From Neolewinella antarctica (GTDB taxonomy: Bacteria > Bacteroidota > Bacteroidia > Chitinophagales > Saprospiraceae), in the NCBI RefSeq assembly GCF_011927835.1, contig NZ_JAATJH010000004.1, positions 47,560 to 111,559 of the forward strand: a stretch of DNA of 64,000 nucleotides, in the 5' to 3' direction. Under the pieces are notes generated by a model that was given only the letters and a program-made list of their open reading frames with translations, searched no databases and was not told where the DNA came from. The position numbers were made by a program, and so were the translations under genes. Below, piece after piece: positions 1 to 6,640 of this stretch. Each line of letters opens with the position of its first letter. The first letter of the stretch is position 1.

Positions 1-85
1 TCCTGGAGTTGGCCGGCTGGGTTTAGTAGGAAGATGGAGTCTGGCATGGTAAGGAAATGAGTTGTGCAGTACTGCAAATTATCGT

Positions 86-1114
86 TCAATTGGCCAGTAT
101 CGTACGCTTGCCGTAATGAGCGTTTGCTTCACCGATGCGCTTAGCAACGACTTTTTGAAATTCAACCGGTGAAACTACCGCAACTTGCTCCCCAAAAGAC
201 AGGATAAGTTTCACCAATTCAAAGTTGGGAATGACCTTAATGACTACTTTCAACCCTGACACCCGCATTCTTGATTTTTGCGATGGATGAAGCGGCTTGG
301 TGAGTACGTAGGGAGCGACGTCTGCCGTAAAATGGAGCATAATTTCCTGAATTTTCCCTTCTACCTGACGGGTCACCCCGACGATGTCGTAGAAGTAGTC
401 TTCCCAGTCGATAACCGTTTGCTTATAGTTTAGTGACGTTTCGGTAACGGAAGCAATTCTGTCGAGGGCGAGGTTCCAGTTAGGTACGTCCGCTTCCGGG
501 TTATAACCAAAGACAAACCATCGACTATTGTACTGCTTAAGGTAGTAAGGGTGAAAAGTTACCTCGTAAGGTTCCGGACTTTGAAAATCTTGATACTCGA
601 CGGTGAGGACGCGTTCGTTAACGATGGCGTTGAAGAGCGGCGTCAGGAAGTCTATTCCCTTAAGATCGACGTTACTCTCAAAGCTAATGATCTCGCCCTT
701 GCGCTCCACCAACCCGAACCGGGATTCCAGCATAGGGATCATTTCGTTAACCCAGCCGAACTGTGGTGAGCCGGAAAAGCGGGTGAGAATTTCAAGCGCG
801 GCACGCATCTGCGTAGCTTCGGATTCATTCAATTCCTGCCCGTAGAGTGTAAACGTGGGGTCTCGATAGCGGTAGTAAGGCTTCTTCCCGATCTTATCCT
901 TTCTGAGTTCGATTCCCCCGCCAGCTTCAGTTTCCAAAAATTTTATGTCCGCGTAGAGTTGCCGTACTTGGATGCCGTTACTATCTGGGTTCTCATCGAG
1001 GATCGCAGCGTTGCATTCATCAAGTAAGTCCTGTATGAAGTACTGCCTTCCGGTGTTGCGGAAGCAGCGATCTAGCGTTTTGTAGCGGAGGAGGGCGTTT
1101 TTGTTGACGGCCAT
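86..1114 (-). CDS. WYL-domain transcriptional regulator
   Basis: A predicted DNA-binding regulator of 342 residues. The first ~90 residues are helical and basic, as in the winged-helix part of this family. Residues ~150-230 look like a WYL ligand-sensing domain; the usual WYL core is replaced by RWFVFGY. The C-terminal ~80 residues (LKVVIKVIPNFELVKLILSFG region) resemble the WCX extension. Family knowledge: WYL proteins sense nucleic-acid or nucleotide ligands and often control defence islands. The gene diverges from the retron locus, so it may regulate it, but that is inference. A TATATTTG promoter box lies 88 bases upstream. The family call is good; ligand and targets are unknown. Confidence 0.85.
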   Translation of the reverse strand: MAVNKNALLRYKTLDRCFRNTGRQYFIQDLLDECNAAILDENPDSNGIQVRQLYADIKFLETEAGGGIELRKDKIGKKPYYRYRDPTFTLYGQELNESEATQMRAALEILTRFSGSPQFGWVNEMIPMLESRFGLVERKGEIISFESNVDLKGIDFLTPLFNAIVNERVLTVEYQDFQSPEPYEVTFHPYYLKQYNSRWFVFGYNPEADVPNWNLALDRIASVTETSLNYKQTVIDWEDYFYDIVGVTRQVEGKIQEIMLHFTADVAPYVLTKPLHPSQKSRMRVSGLKVVIKVIPNFELVKLILSFGEQVAVVSPVEFQKVVAKRIGEANAHYGKRTILAN

Positions 1115-1141
1115 GGGTATGTGTTTGTTGCTGGGTGTTTT

Positions 1142-1158
1142 GCGCGGCCGCGGGTGCA
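1142..1158 (+). repeat. dispersed GCGCGGNCGCGGGTGC motif, copy 1
   Basis: One copy of the 16-18 bp dispersed motif described in the findings. It lies 28 bases before the WYL gene start. Read in that gene's direction it is GCACCCGCGGCCGCGC, the orientation seen before gene starts. Confidence 0.6.
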
Positions 1159-1201
1159 GTGACTTGGGGAGAAGCGGGCTAGATTGTTACAGGTAGTACC
1201 G

Positions 1202-1209
1202 CAAATATA
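1202..1209 (-). promoter_or_regulatory. -7 promoter box of the WYL gene
   Basis: The minus strand reads TATATTTG, a full match to the Bacteroidota -7 consensus TAnnTTTG. It lies 88 bases before the WYL start codon. I saw no convincing -33 TTG at standard spacing, so confidence is moderate. Confidence 0.45.
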
Positions 1210-1308
1210 AGCGGGTATTGAAAGAAGATTAGCTCCGGTAGAATTGATTCAGGGAAAGGATTTTAGTTGACTACATTTGCTGTGCAAATACAGTGCACCC
1301 CACCACTT

Positions 1309-1316
1309 TACATTTG
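1309..1316 (+). promoter_or_regulatory. -7 promoter box of the retron RNA
   Basis: TACATTTG matches TAnnTTTG. A start about 6-8 bases downstream would fall at 1322-1325, the exact 5' edge of inverted repeat a1 of the retron RNA. A second TACATTTG lies at 1272-1279 and could be an alternative promoter. Confidence 0.6.
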
Positions 1317-1321
1317 CGTCA

Positions 1322-1587
1322 GTTCTTTGAAATACCCGTCCACGGGCAACGTGATTTGACCGTTTGGTCAACTCATTAAGCCTCAAGATATTGATTCGTG
1401 GATGCTGGCACTGGTTCCGACCGGTGCAATGATCGGCATCTCTTCCGGGCTACTAGTCCGGTCGAATGGCCCAGAGAGATTTGGGCTCTTTTGAGGATCT
1501 TAATCAATAAATGATTATGGTTTTTATGAATTTATGAGGATTTAAAGCTTCATACAAATAGAGTATCGGACGGGTATTTTCAAAGGA
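1322..1587 (+). ncRNA. retron msr-msd non-coding RNA (predicted)
   Basis: A structured non-coding stretch directly before the retron reverse transcriptase. The ends form the a1/a2 inverted repeat expected of retrons: TACCCGTCC (1333-1341) pairs with GGACGGGTA (1568-1576), and CTTTGAAA (1325-1332) pairs with TTTTCAAAG (1577-1585) with one bulged T. Inside I can draw CACG/CGTG (1342-1354), TTGACC-GTTT-GGTCAA (1356-1371), a long two-part hairpin GATGC/GCATC (1401-1405 with 1436-1440) enclosing GCACTGGT-TCCG-ACCGGTGC (1408-1427), CCGGGCT/AGTCCGG with one G-U pair (1445-1461), and GCCCA/TGGGC (1469-1486). Known for the family: the 5' part (msr) carries the branching G and the 3' part (msd) is the template for multicopy single-stranded DNA. 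I cannot fix the branching G or the msd borders from sequence alone. Promoter, stem ends and RT position agree, so the call is strong for an RNA never seen expressed. Confidence 0.8.
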
Positions 1588-1602
1588 TTTTAAAAAAGCA
1601 AC

Positions 1603-2934
1603 ATGAAGGCTACGGAAGCACAGCGGGAGGAGATAAAGAGCTTGGTAGCAGAGTTATCTTCTAAAAAGGGTTTAGTGAATTTGCTTAGCAAGGCAAGAAC
1701 CATGCTTTATGGGCAAGAGACCAAGCCGGTGAAGCTTAAATTATTGACTTATTATGCCAATCCCACGATTTGCCCAAGGCGTTATCGTAAGTCTACCATT
1801 CCCAAAAAGTCGGGTGGAGTCCGCACAATACATGCGCCCGTCAAAGGATTGAAGGCAATTCTTCAGCCGCTTAATTTCGTTCTCCAGTGCATGCACACGC
1901 CGCACTGTGCGGCGACGGGATTCGTCCAAGGGCGGTCCATTGTGGATAATGCGCGGAAGCACGTAGGTCAAAATTATGTCCTGAACCTTGATTTGAAGGA
2001 CTTTTTTCATTCCTTTAACCGGAATCGCGTTAAGCTTGGATTTATGTTTGGTCCATTACAACTAAATGGTAGCAAAGAGCCATTAGCTTTCTTACTTGCT
2101 TCACTTTGTACACAGCCTCTTTATGAAAATGGAGATATCAAAGTCGGTCACCGTCCACCGAGTCGATTTGTAGGAGAGTCCATTTTTATGTCAGAGGATG
2201 ATCCAAATTACGAACTCATTATGCAGATTTTGCAAGAAAATGAGGTGATCAATTCTAAGAGAAGAGTGAAACTTCGTATCGCAAGAGGTGCAGTCAAAAC
2301 GGTTCTTCCACAAGGAAGCCCAACCTCCCCCACCATCACAAACATGCTTTGTGAAAAGCTGGATCGCCGCTTAACCGGGCTCGGGAACCGTTTCGGCGCT
2401 ACCTATTCACGCTACGCCGATGATATTACTTTCTCTTCGCTCCACAACATCTACAATCAAGACGAATTTAACGACGAACTCGTACGGATAATTGAGGAGG
2501 ACCAGGGCTTCAAAATCAATCCTAAAAAGACTCGATTACAACGACGTGGCTATTGCCAGGAAGTCACGGGGCTTTCTGTAAGCGAGAAAGTAAATGTTCG
2601 CAGGCGCTACGTGAAGCAACTACGCATGTGGCTCTATTATTGGGAGAAGTACGGTATTGAGAAAGCGGAAGACATCTTCGCGCGTGACTATGTTGGTGAT
2701 AAGGGACACGTGAAAATGCACGTCCCGGAAATGAGTCGAGTGATTGGCGGCAAGCTAGAATTTCTCCGAATGGTGAAAGGAGAAACCGATAGCACTTATC
2801 TTGGGCTTAAGGATCGCTATGAGAAACTAATGCTTCCGTTAGATCCGCTCACCAAGATCTTGGATCTTTGGGAAGAGAAAGGCATCGATGCGGCGATGAA
2901 TGCTTATTATGGAGAGGAAGTCACGGAAGAATGA
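1603..2934 (+). CDS. retron-type reverse transcriptase
   Basis: A 443-residue reverse transcriptase that would copy the upstream msr-msd RNA into branched DNA. Visible motifs: the retron hallmark NARKH (116-120, consensus NAxxH), the first catalytic Asp region LDLKDFF (129-135), PQGSPTSP (236-243), the catalytic YADD box (271-274) and the retron VTG motif (321-323). Between the first Asp region and PQG there are about 100 residues, roughly 50 more than in small retron RTs, so an insertion is likely around 150-225. A C-terminal extension of ~110 basic residues follows the thumb region. The stop codon overlaps the next start (ATGA at 2931-2934), which ties the RT to the three genes downstream. 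The combination of NAxxH, VTG and the upstream RNA separates it from group II intron and CRISPR-linked RTs. Confidence 0.93.
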   Translation: MKATEAQREEIKSLVAELSSKKGLVNLLSKARTMLYGQETKPVKLKLLTYYANPTICPRRYRKSTIPKKSGGVRTIHAPVKGLKAILQPLNFVLQCMHTPHCAATGFVQGRSIVDNARKHVGQNYVLNLDLKDFFHSFNRNRVKLGFMFGPLQLNGSKEPLAFLLASLCTQPLYENGDIKVGHRPPSRFVGESIFMSEDDPNYELIMQILQENEVINSKRRVKLRIARGAVKTVLPQGSPTSPTITNMLCEKLDRRLTGLGNRFGATYSRYADDITFSSLHNIYNQDEFNDELVRIIEEDQGFKINPKKTRLQRRGYCQEVTGLSVSEKVNVRRRYVKQLRMWLYYWEKYGIEKAEDIFARDYVGDKGHVKMHVPEMSRVIGGKLEFLRMVKGETDSTYLGLKDRYEKLMLPLDPLTKILDLWEEKGIDAAMNAYYGEEVTEE

Positions 2935-4292
2935 AACGAAAAAATAAGCTTGACTTTTTGGGGGAGTTACTGAATGAACGAAAGCTTTCAGAGCGGCAGC
3001 GGGCGCGGGTGTTGGGGTTGGCTGGGGGGAGTGATCTCTCTGCTGGGCAGTTAGAGGGTCGGGTGGAGCGGATTGAGGAGGTAGTGTTTGAGGATAAAAA
3101 AGATGAAATCAGGTCACGTCCTATCCCGGAAGCACTATTATCCGGTGTTAGTAATGTTGAAGAAATTTCTCAATTTAATGCTTTCTTTAAAAGTGAAGTG
3201 GGGATGAAAGAATTTGAAGATTTAGCTCATATTCCGAATGTTCATGCGGCAAGTTCGATCAAGGCTTTAAGAGAAGCCACAAATACTACTTATAGGAAGA
3301 AACGAAAGCATGATCCTAAAAAAGTTTTAGGGTGGCTTCAATTGTTCACGAAAAATAATTCCGCCCTTAAGTATAGTACACATATTTGGGATCAAACAGG
3401 ACTTTACCAAACTTACGGCGATTTCGTAGAGGCTTTAAATAAAGATTTATCGAATAACCAGGTTTATGACATGCAAAACTATAGCTCTGATCTTTATTGG
3501 GAAAAGATTTTTCCGTTTTTAATTCAAAAAGAATTGACTAAACTACAAAAAGATCTCAGCAATAATAAGAAATACGGATGGGGAACTTATGAAATGGCCA
3601 TTGGATGGCAATATGATAAGATTATAGAAGATTGGTGTAAGAAGAACTTTGACAACAAGGGGGGGGCAGCGCAGTCGCCGTTTACAATGAAACTTCCAGA
3701 AGATGCAAGACCAGAAAAAAGTATTTTAGGGACAACTATTGATAAATTTGAGAACGCTGTTTATCTCTTTAAAAAAGAGATTGAGTTTAGGGATTCAGAT
3801 CTATATTTGGGTATTAAAAGACTGGTTAGAAAAAAATTGTCGGGTTACGAGGTAAAATCATTCATTTCTTTACAAGAATGTAGCTTTTATACTAATACCG
3901 AGTACGTTCTGAAGGCAGTTGAGCGGATATTCGATATGATAAGAGCTCGTCCAGCGAGTGCATCTGTAGATGTTAGCTGTAAGTTGCAAAGTAGTAGTAA
4001 TGAATATATTTTGAAGATCCGACATGCAGACTCTTTTGCCAACAAATCAATTCTCGATCCTAAATTGACATTGGAATATGATTCTGGAGATATGTCCATA
4101 CTAAGGACAATTTTACTAAGTTTGTGCGATTTTTCTGTAGAATCTAAATTTAAAGACGATAACGGAGAAGACATAAATGCAGAACTTAAAATCCTCTACA
4201 ACGGGGTGGAGGATAATGAGTGGAGAGTAATTCCAAATATTTTACAGGCACCTGTATTAGGATTCACGTATATTTTAAAATTTCCAGTTTAA
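2931..4292 (+). CDS. retron-associated protein A, unknown function
   Basis: A 453-residue protein of no family I recognise. I chose the ATG at 2931 because it overlaps the RT stop as ATGA; an in-frame Met at 2868 lies inside the RT gene and is unlikely. The first ~55 residues form a short amphipathic helical leader (LSERQRARVLGL and RVERIEEVV). The middle is rich in Trp, Tyr and Lys. The last ~110 residues alternate short beta-like and helical stretches and end FTYILKFPV, which faintly recalls the end of a histidine-kinase ATPase domain, but no N, G1 or G2 box is visible. It is AT-rich. The stop overlaps the next start (TAATG at 4290-4294). Given receivers in the next two genes, a sensor or phospho-donor role is possible but is only inference. 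Confidence 0.75.
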   Translation: MKRKNKLDFLGELLNERKLSERQRARVLGLAGGSDLSAGQLEGRVERIEEVVFEDKKDEIRSRPIPEALLSGVSNVEEISQFNAFFKSEVGMKEFEDLAHIPNVHAASSIKALREATNTTYRKKRKHDPKKVLGWLQLFTKNNSALKYSTHIWDQTGLYQTYGDFVEALNKDLSNNQVYDMQNYSSDLYWEKIFPFLIQKELTKLQKDLSNNKKYGWGTYEMAIGWQYDKIIEDWCKKNFDNKGGAAQSPFTMKLPEDARPEKSILGTTIDKFENAVYLFKKEIEFRDSDLYLGIKRLVRKKLSGYEVKSFISLQECSFYTNTEYVLKAVERIFDMIRARPASASVDVSCKLQSSSNEYILKIRHADSFANKSILDPKLTLEYDSGDMSILRTILLSLCDFSVESKFKDDNGEDINAELKILYNGVEDNEWRVIPNILQAPVLGFTYILKFPV

Positions 4293-4900
4293 TGAAGAAG
4301 ATATTATTTATTGAGGATCGACCGTTGCGACAAGCTCAATACTTTACTGAAGCGGAACTGTCAGCGCTAAAAGCAATTAGCGGCCTTCTATTTCCGGCGG
4401 GAGATGACTGCCGTATTATTATCGATAAAATAAATAAAGAAGAACTTGAGGTTGATCAATTAATTGCTCTTGTTGTAGCTCATCGATCTGCGTTTTCTGC
4501 CCAAGGTTTATTATTCTTAGTTCAAATGACTGAGAAGCGTGAAATAGATTTGATTCTATTTAGTGGTGGGTCGAATCAATTGAATTATACCGCGGGTAAA
4601 AGGCAATTCCTTTCAATGAATTCAAACCAAATATATAAAAAGGAATTATCAGCACTATTTAATGAGTATACAGACCAAGAAGGCTTTCCGCTTCTTAAAT
4701 TCCAATATGGAGATAATTACGAGTTGGAGCTGTTTTTGAAATATAGATTATTACAGACCAAGCTATCTCTTGAGGAGGATGAAGACTTAAGAGACCTCAT
4801 TGAATTGAAAATTGAACCTTTTGAAACTGCCATTCGGCGCTTTGACCCTCAACCTGAAAAGTTTAATCAAACGATAGAATACAAAATCGCTGCATTATGA
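4292..4900 (+). CDS. retron-associated protein B, degenerate receiver-like
   Basis: A 202-residue protein whose first ~130 residues follow the order of a response-regulator receiver: KILFIEDRP (acidic pair E8-D9), a hydrophobic strand IALVVAHRS where the phospho-acceptor Asp should be (His64 instead), then LILFSGG in the place of the Ser/Thr strand. The conserved Lys is not clear. The last ~70 residues are charged helices. I started it at 4292, overlapping the stop of protein A; the in-frame Met at 4220 lies inside gene A. Its stop overlaps the next start (ATGA at 4897-4900). It cannot be phosphorylated in the usual way, so it may act as a decoy, antitoxin or docking partner for protein C. 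The receiver assignment is mine by eye. Confidence 0.7.
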   Translation: MKKILFIEDRPLRQAQYFTEAELSALKAISGLLFPAGDDCRIIIDKINKEELEVDQLIALVVAHRSAFSAQGLLFLVQMTEKREIDLILFSGGSNQLNYTAGKRQFLSMNSNQIYKKELSALFNEYTDQEGFPLLKFQYGDNYELELFLKYRLLQTKLSLEEDEDLRDLIELKIEPFETAIRRFDPQPEKFNQTIEYKIAAL

Positions 4901-6585
4901 ATGCATTATTAATCCATAATGACAACCTACCATCTCAGCTTATAGATGCTTTTCAGCATAAAATGAAATTTGAAGTTACTCAAGCTGCACTAGCATCTCC
5001 AAATTTTTCATTTGATAAGGAAGCTGACCGTGAGCTAATGTTTTCCTTAAAAGATAATCGGTACAACGTTGTATTTTTGCCGGTTACTTTATCGGATAGC
5101 AATTACTTGGAATTATCTGGTTTGAGATTAGCTTTGCATATTAGATTATCACCTTTGATGAATCATACTAAAGTGCCAATAGTATTTATAGGACATGAGA
5201 GTAAAGAACAACTAGCTAAGTTGTCAGACTATGGAGCTTTTCTATTCACGACAGGCATATTCGTTACCCCTAGTTTTGACTTTTCTGAGGTAGAGACTTA
5301 CTATGATTGGATAATCAAGTTTTGGCGCCCACAATCTGACTCGCTTCTTAATGAGAAGGAGTATGCTAATTTTTTAAATAAAACGAAAGTCAATTCATCG
5401 CCAAATTATCTGTCACACCATAGTGTAGAGAATGAATTGGCTTTATCAAGATGGTCAAAATATTTGAATTTTGATAGCGCGATACCTCAAGTAGTGAATA
5501 ATATTAATACAGAGTTGAATTTTAAGCATTATGCTGAACTCTACCCTGTTGAGCCCCTCGATCCTATACAGGTGCCGGAAATTAAAGGGGCAGGGAGTAT
5601 TTTACTGATTGATGATGAGTTTAAAAAAGGCTGGAGCGATTTTTTTAAATTATTAGTGAAAGGAAATCAAGATATTACTTATGATCATTTAGATATTGAT
5701 TTTAAGGCGGCCGTTTCTAGAGCTGAGATCATTGGTGCATCGACTAGTAAAATTATTGACTTTAATCCTGACGTAATTATATTAGATCTTAGATTGTGTG
5801 ATGAAGATTTTGATCTTGAAGCAAATCCAAGTGAGCTCACAGGAACTGAGATATTGAAGGCGGCAAAGAAGATTAACCCCGGAATCTCCGTTATCATATT
5901 TTCGGCAACTAATAAAATAGCAAATTTACAATCACTCCAAAAACAGGGTGTCAATGGGTTTATACGAAAGGATGCGAGAAATTATAGAAATTCTATATCA
6001 GAACTTTGCGGTATAATTGATGCTAGTTTGTTGTCCGCTTCATGGCTGAAAAAAATGTATGATAAAACTGATGAGTGTACAATACACTTGAAAAGACAAA
6101 GAAAGCAGCGCAAATTAAATGGTGAGTTTATAAGAGCCATTATAATTTATCTGGAGTTAGCGTTTGATTCCTTACTTTCAATAAGAAATCGATACGGATA
6201 TGACCCAAGCTTCACTTATTATTTTTTAATAATTGAGGCATGTGGCAAGGAACTTATTGATGAAAATGATTCAGTAAAAGTAGGAGGCAAATACTATCAT
6301 AAGTGGAGAGGCAGCGATCAGTACCTTAAGCACTTTGACTACAACACAAAGAGGAAGACAGGACGTCGCCTTGAATCCAAAAATAAAAGAATAGTATATA
6401 ACGAAAAAATGCTAAACGTTACTGATAAAGCAAATGTCAAAGATGTTAACATCTTCAAGCTAGTTGAAATCAGAAATAATTTTCATCATCCTGATTTAAT
6501 CAAAAATGATTCAATTGCACTAATCCAGATGGGTGATACTAAAGATGTTTTCGAAGTTGTATACAAACTTATCCTAAGTCTATAA
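4897..6585 (+). CDS. receiver-receiver-HEPN fusion protein, putative retron effector
   Basis: A 562-residue multidomain protein. Residues ~1-140 look like a degenerate receiver (ALLIHND, NVVFLPVTL, PIVFIGH) without acceptor Asp. Residues ~233-375 are a canonical receiver: ILLIDDE with D239-D240, VIILDLRL with acceptor D297, IIFSATN with S336 or T338, and FIRKD with K358. Residues ~408-562 are all helical and contain RNNFHH (526-531), fitting the HEPN ribonuclease motif RNxxxH near the start of the penultimate helix. Family knowledge: HEPN domains are metal-independent RNases used as toxins in many defence systems. The likely reading is an RNase whose activity is gated by receiver signalling and by the retron DNA; that is inference. 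ATGA coupling to gene B supports co-expression. Low GC matches genes A and B. Confidence 0.8.
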   Translation: MNALLIHNDNLPSQLIDAFQHKMKFEVTQAALASPNFSFDKEADRELMFSLKDNRYNVVFLPVTLSDSNYLELSGLRLALHIRLSPLMNHTKVPIVFIGHESKEQLAKLSDYGAFLFTTGIFVTPSFDFSEVETYYDWIIKFWRPQSDSLLNEKEYANFLNKTKVNSSPNYLSHHSVENELALSRWSKYLNFDSAIPQVVNNINTELNFKHYAELYPVEPLDPIQVPEIKGAGSILLIDDEFKKGWSDFFKLLVKGNQDITYDHLDIDFKAAVSRAEIIGASTSKIIDFNPDVIILDLRLCDEDFDLEANPSELTGTEILKAAKKINPGISVIIFSATNKIANLQSLQKQGVNGFIRKDARNYRNSISELCGIIDASLLSASWLKKMYDKTDECTIHLKRQRKQRKLNGEFIRAIIIYLELAFDSLLSIRNRYGYDPSFTYYFLIIEACGKELIDENDSVKVGGKYYHKWRGSDQYLKHFDYNTKRKTGRRLESKNKRIVYNEKMLNVTDKANVKDVNIFKLVEIRNNFHHPDLIKNDSIALIQMGDTKDVFEVVYKLILSL

Positions 6586-6640
6586 CACTGCACATCCACC
6601 ACACACCAAGACCCCAACTTTGCATCAAACAAAATAACAA

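Noticed and set aside
3900..4292. Histidine-kinase ATPase domain at the end of retron protein A
   Set aside because: The final strand resembles one, but the N, G1 and G2 boxes are missing, so I did not annotate it.
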